A stretch of DNA of 64,000 nucleotides from Anthoceros angustus (GCA_010909165.1 MU008191.1:186001-250000), one strand, 5' to 3'; shown: positions 19,379 to 31,249, counted from the first letter of the stretch. A program made the numbers and translations. Notes: generated by a model from the sequence alone, not told the origin.

Positions 19379-20596
19379 ATGTCGTGCTTTAATCACTTTC
19401 TCTCCTTCTTGCATTGCAGCATTGCGCTGGTGGTGATCATCGCAATTGCGCTGGTGGCCGTGGTGTCGTCGTGCGTGGCGCTGGGGTACTATTGCTATAT
19501 TCGGAGGAAGGTGCGGCAGAATGGAAGCGGGGTGTGCAGCAAGCAGCTGAAGCAGCAGCTCAAGGGGAATGGCAGCTGCAGCCACAGCAAGCCGGGGATG
19601 GGGATGGCGCTGGGGATGGGGCTGGCGGGGCAGGAGTACAGCCTGGTGGCGCCCAGGGCGGCCCGGGGCTGGCCTCCGAGGCGCAGGTTCACTTACCGCC
19701 TGCTGCAGCAGGCCACGGACAACTTCAGCCCGGTGAAGGTAGTGGGGCACGGCGGCTTCGGCTGCGTGTACAGAGGGACGCTCCCGGATGGCAGGGTGGC
19801 GGCCATCAAGCAGCTGGACTGGGCCGGGAAGCAGGGGGACCACGAGTTCCGGGTGGAGGTGGACATGCTCTCCCGTCTGCACTCGCACTTCCTGCTCGAC
19901 CTCATCGGCTACTGCGCGGACCAGGATCACCGCCTCCTCGTCTACGAGTTCATGCCCAACGGCAGCCTGCAGGAGCATCTCTACCCGGACATCTCCGCCT
20001 ACGTGAGGCCCACCCAGGTGCTGGACTGGCGCAAGCGCATGCGCATCGCCCTGGACGCGGCCAGGGGGCTGGAGTACCTGCACGAGCTGGTGCGGCCTCC
20101 CATCATCCACCGCGACCTCAAGAGTTCCAACATCCTGCTCGACGACAGGTTCAACGCCAAGGTGTCCGACTTCGGGCTCGCCAAGCACGGATCTGAGAAG
20201 GTTGGAGGCCATGTCTCCACCCGGGTGCTCGGCACTACAGGCTACGTCGCCCCCGAGTACGCCCTCACCGGGCACCTCACCACCAAGTCCGACGTCTACA
20301 GCTATGGCGTCGTGCTGCTGGAGCTCATCACCGGCCGCGTCCCCGTGGACATGAAGCGGCCCCCCGGCCAGGGCGTGCTCGTCTCCTGGGCTCTCCCCCG
20401 GCTCACCGACCGCGACAAGCTCATCGAGATGGTGGACCCTGCCCTCGGCGGCCACTTCCCCGTCAAGGAGCTCATCCAGGTTGCCGCTATCGCCGCCATG
20501 TGCGTGCAGCCTGAGGCGGACTACCGCCCCCTCATGACCGACGTCGTCCAGTCTCTCGTCCCCCTCGTCCGGGCGCACCTTGCTTCATCGTCATGA
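19379..20596 (+). CDS. receptor-like Ser/Thr protein kinase with one membrane segment
   Basis: Predicted 405-residue membrane-anchored Ser/Thr kinase of the plant receptor-like kinase superfamily. From the ATG at 19379 a hydrophobic segment (IALVVIIAIALVAVVSS, about residues 15-37) is followed by YYCYIRRKVRQ, a basic stop-transfer. A short linker leads to the kinase domain: glycine loop VVGHGGFGCVYRG (about 121), VAAIK lysine (about 144), HRDLKSSN (about 244), DFGLAK (about 264), APEYALTGHLTTKSDVYSYG and RVPVDMKRPP. All catalytic residues are present, so it should be active. There is almost no ectodomain. A good 3' splice site (TTCTTGCATTGCAG, ending at 19419) lies just before IALVV, so the true N-terminus may come from an upstream exon instead. 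The frame is open a further 20 codons above the ATG from a TTG. Similar plant kinases with a short N-terminus share the VDMKRPPG and PEADYRPLM segments. Confidence 0.85.
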   Translation: MSCFNHFLSFLHCSIALVVIIAIALVAVVSSCVALGYYCYIRRKVRQNGSGVCSKQLKQQLKGNGSCSHSKPGMGMALGMGLAGQEYSLVAPRAARGWPPRRRFTYRLLQQATDNFSPVKVVGHGGFGCVYRGTLPDGRVAAIKQLDWAGKQGDHEFRVEVDMLSRLHSHFLLDLIGYCADQDHRLLVYEFMPNGSLQEHLYPDISAYVRPTQVLDWRKRMRIALDAARGLEYLHELVRPPIIHRDLKSSNILLDDRFNAKVSDFGLAKHGSEKVGGHVSTRVLGTTGYVAPEYALTGHLTTKSDVYSYGVVLLELITGRVPVDMKRPPGQGVLVSWALPRLTDRDKLIEMVDPALGGHFPVKELIQVAAIAAMCVQPEADYRPLMTDVVQSLVPLVRAHLASSS

Positions 20597-21920
20597 TCTT
20601 CTTCTGCCCCTTTCTTTCTTCTTCTGGTTTCTTCACCATTCACTTCCTCGCACAGCGCAGCTGTAGGAGAAGGGAGGACGCGCTTGGATCGGATCCCATG
20701 GAGCTAGGGTTTTGCTTGCCTCTTGTGCAGATTATGGCCTAGGGTTTCTTTCACCATCCCTGCTTTTCGATGCTTTGCGATACTTGCTCGACAAGGGAAG
20801 GAAGGCAAGAAGGAAGCATGGAAGGAGGCATCGCCACCGGATGTAAAATACGTGAGGAACGGAGGACGCCATGGATCCAACGCCCGAACTTAGCCTGTGC
20901 CTGTAAGCTAGGGCTATAGCTACAATTGTTGTAATCTAACACCTACACAAGACTCTGCCATCCTTGACTCTTCTAGGCTGGCTGCCCGCAAGACATTCCT
21001 CTCTTCTGTCTCTTACTTAGCTAACCAACTCCCGGACAGGGACATGGCTATGCACCTGCGCATTTGGAATCTCCATCGCTTGTTGTGCAGGTAGATACAT
21101 CAGGATCCTTGACTTGATCCACACTGTTTGTATTTGCTGCCTGTTTCTTGTCTCTGCTGCTGCTGCTGGTCGGTGCTGCTCGGATAGCATCACATTTGCA
21201 CATGGCGCCTGCTCCTGCTCCTCACGTGGATAGCGGGTTCTTGTTTTTTTAAGGTTTGGAACAGTGCCGACCGTGGGCGGTGGGAGATCATGCGTCCTGC
21301 TTTTCTTGATGAATCTTTGCCGTTGGGAACAAGAGCATGCAGGCCTGCTGACGACGGCTTGAGTCATCTGAATGCTTGAGCAGCAAGCAAGGGCTATGCA
21401 ACTCGCAAGTTGCAACCCCTGTGTACCGGATCTCGATGCGTCGGTGTCAGGAGATCACGTGAAGACCCCCTTGGCGTTTTGAATAGCATGACGTGCACCG
21501 TCCAGCTCTTTTTTTCCTTTCCCTTCTCCTCCCATGGTTTTGACGTGAAGTGCTTGACCGCGTCCATAGCACCTGCCTCCTCTCTTGCACCTTTAGGTGG
21601 GGGCCCCCTTCACGCGCTGGATGAAACTCTACTGACGGGGCGGGGGCGTCCTTCTAGCTGCCTCTCTATCAGCAGCACGTCTGTGAAGTGAGTGAGTCTG
21701 ATCCCAAGTGTAGACGCAGCCGCTAACAAGTGAGAAGCAGACAATTGGATGCCTATGCCCCTTGCAACCTGCGGGATGATGGGTTCTTGGTACAACAAAC
21801 CTGCCGTGCTTCGTGACACCTGCCTCTCTGTGAGCAGGATCACATCAGATGCCGGTGACGGATGATCGAACTGAGCGCGGTTTTTGTGCTTGCCCTTGCC
21901 CTCCTCCCTCCTCCTCATGG
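20597..21920. other. intergenic, no gene recognised
   Basis: Downstream of the kinase gene and downstream of the small coiled-coil gene, so the genes converge here and the region should hold both 3' UTRs. Only short unconserved frames are present. Confidence 0.5.
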
Positions 21921-22831
21921 TCAAGAACCCTCATTGTCCACTGCAAATGCCAGACACGCAACTGGTATGTACTCAGATCCAAGATAACAGATCCACCTGA
22001 ATACTGAGCACGTCAGGGCCAGAGGAAAACACTCATGCTACCCTTGTTTGTTCGGACCATTTCTGTTGCAGTACAAATCTGTGGCGTGCAGGGTACCAGT
22101 GCCACATGACTAGTAATGGTACCAACAAGGCCATTGTACATACAGAGAAACATGAAAATGATGTTGTAACCCGACCCATGGTGGTGATGGTCCCTTCTTC
22201 CCACATCCTTTTTCTCTTTTACTGCTCCCTTGCCCCACTTTCAAGCAAGGCATTTGATGAATGCATGCACGGTGGCCTACCATGTCAAGTAGCAGCTGAT
22301 ACTTGAAGTCCAGCAGATTCCACTTCTCCCGGAGCTCCTTGACTTCAGCCACTTGAGTTGCATACTTTTCCAGTTCCTTTTTCTGCACTCTCTCACAGTA
22401 CCACCACCATCCTCTTTGTGTCAGACACGGTTCCCCTCTTAGCAACTGATAGCAACAAACGGACTAGAGACAGCCCTCCCTGCCAAGTCACTTTCTCTCC
22501 AGCTAGCTGTCCTTTACCTTCTTACAGTTGAGCGTTACAAACAAAGCTCACCATTCTCTTCTTCTCTCGCCGGAGCTCCACAAGTTCCTTTTCCAGGTTC
22601 CCCCCTGCTGCCCCTTCTGGAACGGCTCCTTCATAATCTGTGGGAATGCCAGTTACGATTTCTTTTCTTCAGTGTACTCCATTGGGTATGAGAAAAGTTG
22701 TCTCTCAACCCATCAAGTGAAAAAATGACAGCCCAGGAAGAGTGACCTGCTTCCCAGACTCCATCGTCAAAGGTGAGGTGGTTCCCGTCCAAAACCAGGC
22801 TGATGGGTCCTAAATCGGATGCCTCTGCCAT
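21921..22831 (-). CDS. small coiled-coil protein, five exons (hypothetical)
   Basis: Spliced model: exons 22747-22831, 22552-22637, 22281-22382, 22042-22078 and 21921-21940, giving 109 residues and one stop. All introns are GT-AG and every phase fits. The protein starts MAEASDLGPISLVLDG, continues NHLTFDDGVWEADYEG, then a charged heptad-like helix (NLEKELVELRREKKRM joined to KKELEKYATQVAEVKELREK, then WNLLDFKYQLLLDM) and ends VRTNKVDNEGS. It has no signal or membrane segment. I do not recognise the family; a small scaffold or complex subunit would fit. The start could lie further upstream in the first exon, which is open above the ATG. The last two exons are short (37 and 20 bp) and less certain. 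It is divergent from the TMEM65-like gene, with about 830 bp between the starts. Confidence 0.5.
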
Positions 22832-23658
22832 GGCTTGCTCCGACCTCGGTAGCCGCTTCTTGCTGTCATGGGTTAAACATCCATCGTTTGACATCAACCG
22901 GGAATATCATCCAGGCCGGCCAAACCAATCTGCAGCAGACAAATCTGGGTTTGTGCTCACCGGAATAGGCTCATCGTGCAAAATGGTTGCGTGATGATGT
23001 CCATTATGCCAACAGGGGCTGTGTATGCAGATCTTAGAGAAGTCGGTCGCAATTAATGCAAAATCGTGGCTGTTACAGGACCACTAGTCACGAATGATTT
23101 ACGGCTAGCGCATTTGCATGTGCTGGGTGCAACGCAATTCTGGATGTCGGCCATTACCACATCTGCTGCAGGTTACGTGCACATGCGGTTGCGTAAAATC
23201 CGTCACACCACGCTGTTACTTTACTTGCTGGGAATTTGAGATGTGAGAAAGAAGCTTCGAGACCCAGGAAATTCTAGTGTCAGGGGAACGCGGCAGCCGC
23301 GCGGTTTAGCCGCGCGGGGGGCATGCCAACGGCCATAACCGCCATCCATCCCAGGAAAGGGGCCCTAAATGCACAATCTTCGGCCTCAGAAGCTGGTTGC
23401 GCTCGCGAGCATCATCTATGCCTTGTGCGAGAGCGATCACATTCCTGCCTCTTACGATTTGTGAAGATATCGGCAGAGCCGCAACAGCTGCTCAAGATGT
23501 TGGCCACACTGTACTGGAGTTTGGTGTTCCTTGTTGTCTGCACCACCAACGTTCTCATATCTTCTTCCTGCACTTCCGGGTCCGATTGCGACCCTCAGCC
23601 TGAGATCGAGGACTCCTTTTAGCCCCGAGGATGGTTTCACTCCCACATAGGAGCAGCA
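22832..23658. other. divergent promoter region
   Basis: Lies between the starts of the small coiled-coil gene (minus) and the TMEM65-like gene (plus). At about 23295-23320 there is a GC-rich sequence with CCGCGCGG twice around GTTTAG. No gene is supported. Confidence 0.45.
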
Positions 23659-25675
23659 ATGCCGCAATTACTGATGAAAGCCGTCCCGGGCCCCAGTCTC
23701 CACCTGCCGGCATGTTCAGAGCTGTCCCAAGCTTGTCAATCATCAGCTGCCTTGAGATGCGCACGCCCAGGCGACTGTTTCTCCTTCAGCCTCAGTTGCC
23801 AGACTCAATTCAGACAAGAGGATCATGCGCAATGCATCACCCAGACCTCGAGGTCAGCCTTCCCTACAGCAACAACGTCCAAGTACAGGCACGCATTGGA
23901 GAAACACCTTCTACGGAAACCTGACGAGGCTGCTCTTGCTGCGGACCTGCCCCTGATCTGGAGGGGGGAAACCAGCGGACCTTCTCATCATGCAGAGAGG
24001 CTGAGGAATGGTGTTAAGTCCGATCAAAGTCATCTCAAAGACAGGATCAGGAGGCCGAGCACGTTAGGGCGCTGCCCATGGGGACGATGGCACCGGGCTG
24101 GCAGATTGCGATGCAGGTCTAGACACGAGGGCGATGGGAGGTTGGCGGAGGGTGTGGTGACCGATATGCGGAAGCTTCTTGAAGGTGAAACCGGCAACGC
24201 CACCAAGGCAGCAACTGAACTTGTCACCGCTATCGATCAACGAGGCAGAGCTGCTCTGCTATGTGCTCTGTATTCCAGTGGTACTACTTGAAAGCCCTCC
24301 TTGTGAAAATTTTTGAGTGTCGATCAAGAGGCAGGCGAAGTCATCTTGTAGGTGACCCTGTCCTCTTGGGCATGCAGCTTCCGACCATTCCACTGCTGAC
24401 CTGCTGTTTAAGGAGGCAGACAAAAATGCAGACGGTGTGCTTGATAGGGAGGAGTTTGCAAACTATTTAGAGGCACAGGAGAAGTTGTCCTCCAGGCCAC
24501 TGACGGTTTACCAGATTTTCAACCTTGGGATCAGAGCTGCTGTCGGTACAGAACATCCGTCTCCTTTCCAAAGAATTCTTGCCTTTGTTTGGAAGACTGT
24601 TCAATCCTTTCTCCCAATTTCTTTTACAACTCCGTACTTCTAGAGTTGTGCAAGCTTATGGAGGGTCGGAAACTTCTGCATTCTATGTACTGACCACGTG
24701 TTTTTTCTCTGCGACCACCGTTCTCTACAGGGATGCTGGGCTTCGGTTTTGTAGGTGTGGATAAGTACTAACTCCAACTCCTCTGCTGCTCCAGTGTTAC
24801 AAAATAGTGTTTAATGCTTCATAGTGAGATGCGTCTGTGTCAGCCATGGCTTCTGCTGCCTCTGAACCATCCTGATGTTCGTTGCAGACAATGCAGTAAT
24901 GATTATAGCTGGGGATGCCATTGAGAACAGCCTTGGTGCGCTGTTTGGCCTGACAACTCTGACGGTACATTAATTTCCTGTAGCATGCACGGAAAGGGGG
25001 CCTTCACGGTTTTGGGAGCATATACCGATTGATGGAACCGAGAAGAGAATCTCACTGTGCTGTTGCTTGATTTGATTGCAGTCTGCTGGACTAGGGAACG
25101 CAGTCTCTGATTTTCTAGGGACTGCGTTCTCTGGGTACATAGACGGGGCTTGCACACCACTTATGCCAGAACTCAAAGTCTCCACCCTGCAAATGAACTC
25201 CAAAGAGGCATGGTGGGCAGAGACTGTTGGGTCCTCCCTTGGCATCACATTGGGCTGCCTTCTTGGTCTCACACCCCTTCTGTTCATCGGGGAGAAAGCC
25301 TCCGGAGCCAAGGCACTTCGTCCTAAGTCTTCTCCCCCGGGCCCGCGTCAGACAGCTGTTTCAGACAAGATGGCTAGACTTCGAAGTCGACTCAAACGCT
25401 CCAAAAGCATCGACAAACCTCTTGGATCCATTCGGTCACATGATTTGAGGTGGTGTTCTGCAAGCATGGCCTTGGGATCACGGTTTGGAAGGCCTTTCAC
25501 GTTTGCCTGCATGGAATCTGCTGCGGATCTGGGGGCTAGGTTCTGCTACGTGTCGGGCCATTGGGATCTGGCTGAGACACTTTTGGTTCTGGCGATGGCA
25601 ACGATCGTGGCATTCAAACGATTGCAGACAGAGCACAGACGTCGAAAGGAAAGGAAGATTGTGCAACATATCTGA
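23659..25675 (+). CDS. TMEM65-like membrane protein with an EF-hand
   Basis: Spliced model: exons 23659-24262, 24378-24545, 24731-24754 (24 nt), 24888-24964 and 25082-25675, 488 residues, phases all matching. The N-terminal 200 residues are Ser/Arg/Pro-rich and may hold an organelle transit peptide. An EF-hand loop, DKNADGVLDREE (about residues 215-226), has Asp/Asn/Asp at positions 1, 3, 5, Gly at 6 and Glu at 12, so it should bind calcium. Then come the TMEM65 membrane blocks: GMLGFGFVDNAVMIIAGDAI, LFGLTTLTSAGLGNAVSD, FSGYIDGA and LGITLGCLLGLTPLLFIGEK. A longer C-terminal tail follows, ending in basic residues. In animals TMEM65 is a mitochondrial inner-membrane protein tied to calcium handling; a calcium sensor in the same chain fits that, but the plant role is inference. 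The first donor (T|GTGCTC) is the weakest splice call. Confidence 0.75.
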
Positions 25676-28108
25676 ATTTGTACAGGGATGCTTCAGATGC
25701 CAGATCCAGGACCAAATATGTCAATGAAGTTACAATGCAGAAGAGCTCAGCATGGGTGCATCGTAGTCAGGACAAGGAGTGACCTTAACGTCTACATCTG
25801 GTTGTCCGAAAAGAAGAAACGTTCAGATTACGGAATTTATGCACCGAAACCAAAGGATAAGGACTGGAGTCCGATGCTTGCCGTGTTGGTTCAAAGTGGA
25901 GTTTGGCTTCTGAAGGCCCGAGGAGTCGGACTTCAGGTCTGTCGGCAAACAGGGATACATGGACATGTATCTTTCGGAACGTTCAGACATGTCAAATCCG
26001 GAGTGACAATACAGCAACATCATCACAGCTTGAGAGTCATGTGACTTGATAAGCATCTGTGCACCTTCCTGGAGTCTCAGGTGGCTCATTCATAGTGATT
26101 CGCAGCTGCATCATGTCCTGCGCAGGGGTGGCACCACCCTCTCTCACGCAGATGAGATGGGTCTGGTGGATGGACCTCTCGTGTACAGAGATTCTGAGTC
26201 CTGGTAGACTTCAAATGATCCTTGAATTGATCAACTGGTGTGACAGCAATTCCTTTCCATGACGAGATGATCACGTAGTAAACAGAAACGGCAACGGCCC
26301 TCAGGAAGCAAGTGCCACCCACCTCCACTAGAGTCACCAACCACAAGCCTGCAGTCCTGGCTCGGCAAGGCAAGCAACTTCACGCCGTCACACCACCTTG
26401 TTACATCGGACTGCGGAACTTGATGCTTGCTGGATAGAGACCTCTCACAGAGTACCAACATCCCTTGCACGTGATTGCATCCCAGACCTTTCCCAGATAA
26501 GCCTGAGAGAACAATGCTAACTGGGCGGTATAAAGAAAAGGGCTGAGGAGTCGGACTGGACTGGAGCAGCCATGGCCTGAGAGCCAAAGCACGTGGCGCG
26601 CTCTCCGACGCCATGGCTTTTCTGAGAGAGAGGACACGGATTCATGAAGACAGAGGATGCATCAAAAAGGAGCACTTTGTCATCAGTTATTAAGACTGGC
26701 GGACAAATTTGGGAGAGATCAAGAGGAGACCATTATGGGGCCTGACCGCTGCACGAGGCCATGCCTTGCCGTGCGCCCAACACTACCATCATCCTGGTCC
26801 TACCTGCATTATCAGCTGTATGGTTATGGTGTAGCCTCAACTCCCGCGCCCAAGTACAGCCTCAGTGCTGCTGCTGCCTCCAATTGTGGAACAGCAGAAG
26901 CACATCCAAAGTCTAGACCAAGCCCTGCAGCAGCATTTTGCCATTGCTGCAGTCACTGCTGCTTGATTGAATATTGGCAATCAACCACTCCATGCATTGC
27001 GGGTTGCAGCTACGGATGTCAGTTCTGTTGCCCCACTTTCATCACTTAGAGATGAGCGAACACAGATGCTACTGTGAGTGTGCTGCACAAACACGGATGG
27101 AGCCTGGTATTCCTTGTCGCTTCTGCCACTCATCCCCAACATATTCATATAATATTACAGACTATTATCCACGACCAAGACTTCATCTCCTTCTCCCCGG
27201 TGTCGTACTGAAGGGGATACAGTACTTCATTGTTTTGTGTGCGACCTTGATGCCCTCATCCGGCATGCTCCTGGGATACACTTCATTGGGTCCTCTGCCA
27301 ATTCCTGCAAGCACCAAAGCTGCAGGATGCTCCGCATTCAATGAAATGTAAACCACAGAGTACAAACGTATGTAGGACAATATAGAGGTACTTTACTATG
27401 TGTAATTTTACAACAGTGAGATCCACATCGACGTAGAGCCTGGACTGGTAGTTTGGCTTACAGATCAACTCAGGGATGGCTCTGGACAGAAGCACAACAC
27501 GAGCCAACTTATCCAATCTCCAGTCCGACAGAAGACAGGACAGAGGAGATTGTGATACGTTGGACTCTGTTTGCCTCCACCCGGCCTTCCTTTGATTGGG
27601 GAATTCAATTGCAGCTGCTGCTACTACCAAAAAATTGGGATACCCAAGGCAGCAAAAGCTTTATCCTCTACCTAAAGGTATACTTGCTGCTGCCATTCTC
27701 GCCAGCACATGTGAGCTGAAACAGCTCGCCGGCCGACTGTGGGTGAGAATGGGATCAGCAGGTGGCAAGCACCAGCACTGAACAAATCCAGCCATTAAGT
27801 GGCTGTATTTGCCGGCCAGCCGCATTGCCCAGGTTATGGAATACACCATACATGTACATAAGTGCTCTTGGTCCAGCACTGTCAGATGAGCCTACCATCC
27901 GCTCCTCCTCAATGTACAAATGTAGCAGGCACGCACCGGCGCAGATCAAATCAGACCTTGTGGAGGCTGATTAGTCGGCCGGCCGCGACGCCCAGAGAAA
28001 TCATCAGCCACAGCTCTGGCAATCCAGATGGGAATTGCCGGCCGAGCAAATTTTTGATGAATCAAAAGAACTTCTGTACACCAGCTCCAGCTTATGGTCT
28101 CCAAACAT
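25676..28108. other. intergenic, 2.4 kb, no gene supported
   Basis: Between the TMEM65-like stop and the NCED stop, which face each other. A minus-strand frame at 26231-26614 starts with an ATG (MASESAPRALALRPW) but has no homology that I can see and no clear splice sites. Other frames are short. The region probably holds both 3' UTRs and spacer DNA. Confidence 0.5.
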
Positions 28109-29946
28109 TCACTTCTGCTTGGCAAGCTCCTGGGCCGTGATGTAGGTACCGTGAAAGCCATAGGGCACCCTGGAAGGCAGGTGCACCTTGGCCACAGGCT
28201 CCAGAGAGGGAGACTGAGCATCCAGGACCAGGAGCTGCGATTCCCCAGTCTCCTCGTTGTGCATGAAGGTGACAATGTAGCCTTCGTCCTCTGCCGCCTG
28301 AGGGTGCGAGGAGCGCGGCACAAAGCACGGCTCTCCGCCGTAGCAGTTTTCAGGGTAGCGGATTCTCCCAACCACACTCGTCTCCGCTCCCGTGAGCAAA
28401 TCCACCTTGGCTATGCCGGAAACCTTGGGCCACGGCTCCGCCACAGCCAGATACGCGTACCGGCTTCTCCTTCCGACAAACTTCTTGTTCACCTGGCCCG
28501 CCTCCAGATTCAGGCCCGGTGTGATCTCCCTCCTTGTGGACTGTCCAGTGCGGCGATTCAGCCTGATCTCGGACAGAATGCTGGCCAGCGTCTCTTGGGA
28601 CTCGTTGAAGATGCTGTCGGCCGGAGTCATGCAGGATCCAATCACCACCACCTCATCTTCATTCTCCTCCCACGCGTTCCAGAGATGGAAGCAGAAGCAG
28701 TCGGGAACATCGATCCACTGCATCCCACTCTCATCCGTGTCGTAGCGCGGGAGAATTCCGAATCTTGCCATCTTGCTGCCGTCGTAGATGACCGGGGAGC
28801 CCCCGTGCAGCAGCTCCTTCATCTGGAACACCACCTGCTGGTCTGGCACGACCACGAAGTTCTCCGTGATGGCGAAGTCGTGCATCATAGTCGGCTGCTG
28901 CAGCGTGATGTCCACCTCGGGGCTCTTGACGCCATCAGGAGACACATAGAAGTACTTGAGGAAGGGAGCCGCCAGCACGTTGTAGCTGAGATTGAACAAT
29001 TCTCCCGTCCTGGCATCCACCTTGGGGTGCGCGATCATGGACTGCACGCTGGCGAGCTGGCCGTCGAAGTCATACCGTCCCAGCGTCTCCAAGTCCCCGT
29101 TCTCCGTGATCCGCACATAGTAGGGCAGGTCATCCTCCGACATAGCCAGAAGCTTGCCGTTGTGGAACACCAGTCCGGCATTGGCCACTCCCATCCCCTG
29201 CGAGGCATCCACCAAGCCGCACACCGCCCGCGCACCGTACAGCATGAGCCGCGCCACGCCGCCATGGCCGTGCAGCTCCCCGATGGCCTTGGGAAACACC
29301 GGCCTCCCAGCCCTGGCCTCCTCCTCCAGCCTGTAGGTCCTGGTATATCTGCAGCAGTAGCTAGCGAGCCCTTGCTTGAACCTCACGGCGTGCACCATCC
29401 CATCTCCATCGAAAAAGTGATGCCCTGCCAGCGGCGGGAACTGCGGATTGGCGCCGTTCCGCAGATACATCCCTTCCAGGCACGCCGGGATGCTCCCTTC
29501 CACCTCCAGCTCGTGCTCCACCGGATGCTCCGACACCGGGGAGAAGTTCCCCTCCAGCTGCACCCGCGGATCCGCTGTGGACGGCAGCGGCTTGGCGCCT
29601 TCCAGCTTGGGAATCCACTCCTCTCAATCACATCCAGCGCGGATGCCGCCATCGCCTGGAAGAAATTCCTCGACCTCCTTCCTTCCCCCGCCTCCTCCTC
29701 CCGCCGGAGCGTCACGCTCCCGCTCCCGCTCCCGCTCCCGCTCCCGGCACTCGACACACTGGCCTCGCTCACCGCCGATAGCCGGTCGCAAGCGGGACGC
29801 GACTTGCTGAACTGGTCGACGCTCAAACTGGCGGTGGTGCGGGGGCCAGCCGGGAAGGCAGCATTCCGCTTCCAGGCGCAATTGGCGTGCACCCTGGGCA
29901 TCGGCCGAGCGAAATCCGGACACGCCAGGCTCTTCATCGTCAACAT
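28109..29946 (-). pseudogene. NCED: 9-cis-epoxycarotenoid dioxygenase with a 2-bp frameshift
   Basis: Intronless NCED-type carotenoid cleavage dioxygenase. Intact enzymes of this family sit in plastids and cut 9-cis-epoxycarotenoids to xanthoxin, the committed step of abscisic acid synthesis. From the ATG at 29946 (MLTMKSLACPDF) a Ser/Arg-rich transit peptide leads to [15 protein letters not shown]. There the frame breaks: at about 29617-29624 the coding strand has GAG-AG-GAG where GAG-GAG is expected, a duplicated AG. In the shifted frame the family continues without a gap ([52 protein letters not shown]) to [16 protein letters not shown]. The four iron-binding histidines appear in place ([32 protein letters not shown]). 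The total locus length corresponds to about 611 residues, normal for NCED. Everything except the shift looks functional, so a sequencing error, a recent null allele or a programmed shift must be weighed. Confidence 0.85.
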
Positions 29947-30279
29947 TCTCCACCCTCCGGATGCCAATTCCCGCAGTTCCCACGGCAAAATAATGTCACG
30001 CACTTCTGGCACTCCAACAGAGCGCAACCGGCAGGCAGGAGCGGGAGCAGGAGCGGGAGCAGGAGGTTGCGCTTGCCTTCATGAAAAACTTCTCTGGCAG
30101 CGAATACACAACCACAGGTGCAGCACAACACTCCGCAATCCAAAGAGATGTGGAAGCGAGCGAGCAGCAATCTCGGTAGGAAGGGCAAGAAAGAAGAAAA
30201 GGAGCGAATGCGGAAGAGGGGCAGGAGAGGGGAGGGGAGGGGAGGCGAAGGGATTGTTGTGGTCCTGAATGGAGGAAGG

Positions 30280-30314
30280 GAAGCTTGAAGCTTGAAGCTT
30301 GAAGCTTGAAGCTT
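30280..30314. repeat. GAAGCTT heptamer array, five copies
   Basis: Five perfect head-to-tail GAAGCTT units, each containing a HindIII-type AAGCTT palindrome, in the presumed NCED leader about 340 bp above the start codon. Confidence 0.92.
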
Positions 30315-30356
30315 GCAACCGCAGCGCTTGTGCCTTCCCAACGGCGGGGCTCGCGC

Positions 30357-30389
30357 TATATGGAGAGCGTGGCACCCGGGCTACGTGTC
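30357..30389 (-). promoter_or_regulatory. possible NCED core promoter with an ABRE-like motif
   Basis: On the NCED coding strand CATATAG lies at 30363-30357, about 410 bp above the start codon, a weak TATA-like box. Just above it, the plus strand carries ACGTGTC at 30383-30389, matching the ACGTG(G/T)C abscisic-acid response element bound by bZIP factors. Feedback of ABA on NCED would make sense, but both motifs are short and could be chance. Confidence 0.3.
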
Positions 30390-31249
30390 GGGACTCCACA
30401 CGGGCTGCTCTTGTAGCAATAGAAAAGACCAAGCCTCGCGCAGAGTACGAAGTGAAAACTCCAAACGTTACCGCGGCGCGTGCGAGCAGTCACGCTGCAG
30501 AGTTATTACGCTTTGAATGCGCCGAACGGAGTGTGGCCGCACCAGGTGGTGATGTACAATATCCTACTCAAAATAAATAATAAATACAGGCAAGGACATA
30601 TATTGAACGTCCATGCGCGCGACACCGGAGGTCGTATTTTTGTAGTTTCCGGGCGGCCGTTCGCCGTTCACCGGGGCCGCCATGTGACCAGGCGGAGGCG
30701 GAAGCCGAAGCCGAAGCTGATTGCCGAATGGCGAATGGGGGACCACAAAACATACGTGCCCGCGTCTCCGCGACCCGTTCCGTTATGCAAACACATGGCC
30801 TCCTGGCTACACCCCGTTACTTATTTTGGAGTGTCACGCGGTCCGCGAGTCAGGCTCGCTGCCCGAATCGAGGTCCCATGACGCTGCCATTTTGGACAGC
30901 TCTGTTTCGGTCTCTCGTCTCCAACTTTCAAACGCCGTCTCCCAACGCCACCGGAATCTCCACTCCTCACGCCTCCTGTAAAACACCGGAAGGGAGCCAA
31001 ATGCTCTCAAGCTCCCACACTCCCCCTCAGTATCTGCATCTTGCATCTTTATGTCTTCATTATTTGTTACGGTAGTTTGTAGATTGTATCTCTATGGAGT
31101 GTTTGCACATTCGGAGAAAATATAGGACAACTTCTAACTCCTTATCTATGTAGATGAGTTACAGAATTACCCACCACATCACACAAGCCAAAGACAAGAA
31201 TTCACAACACACACAGACTGACAGACAGGAAAAGCCATCCATACCTCTG

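Larger units (their letters stand above)
29947..31249. other. NCED upstream region
   Basis: Upstream of NCED and downstream of DNAAF11. It contains a pyrimidine/purine-rich leader, the GAAGCTT array and the promoter-like elements listed separately. No further gene is supported. Confidence 0.45.

Noticed and set aside
28094-30268. 724-codon plus-strand frame
   Set aside because: Antisense to the NCED coding region over most of its length. NCED conservation explains the sequence, and the frame has no domain.
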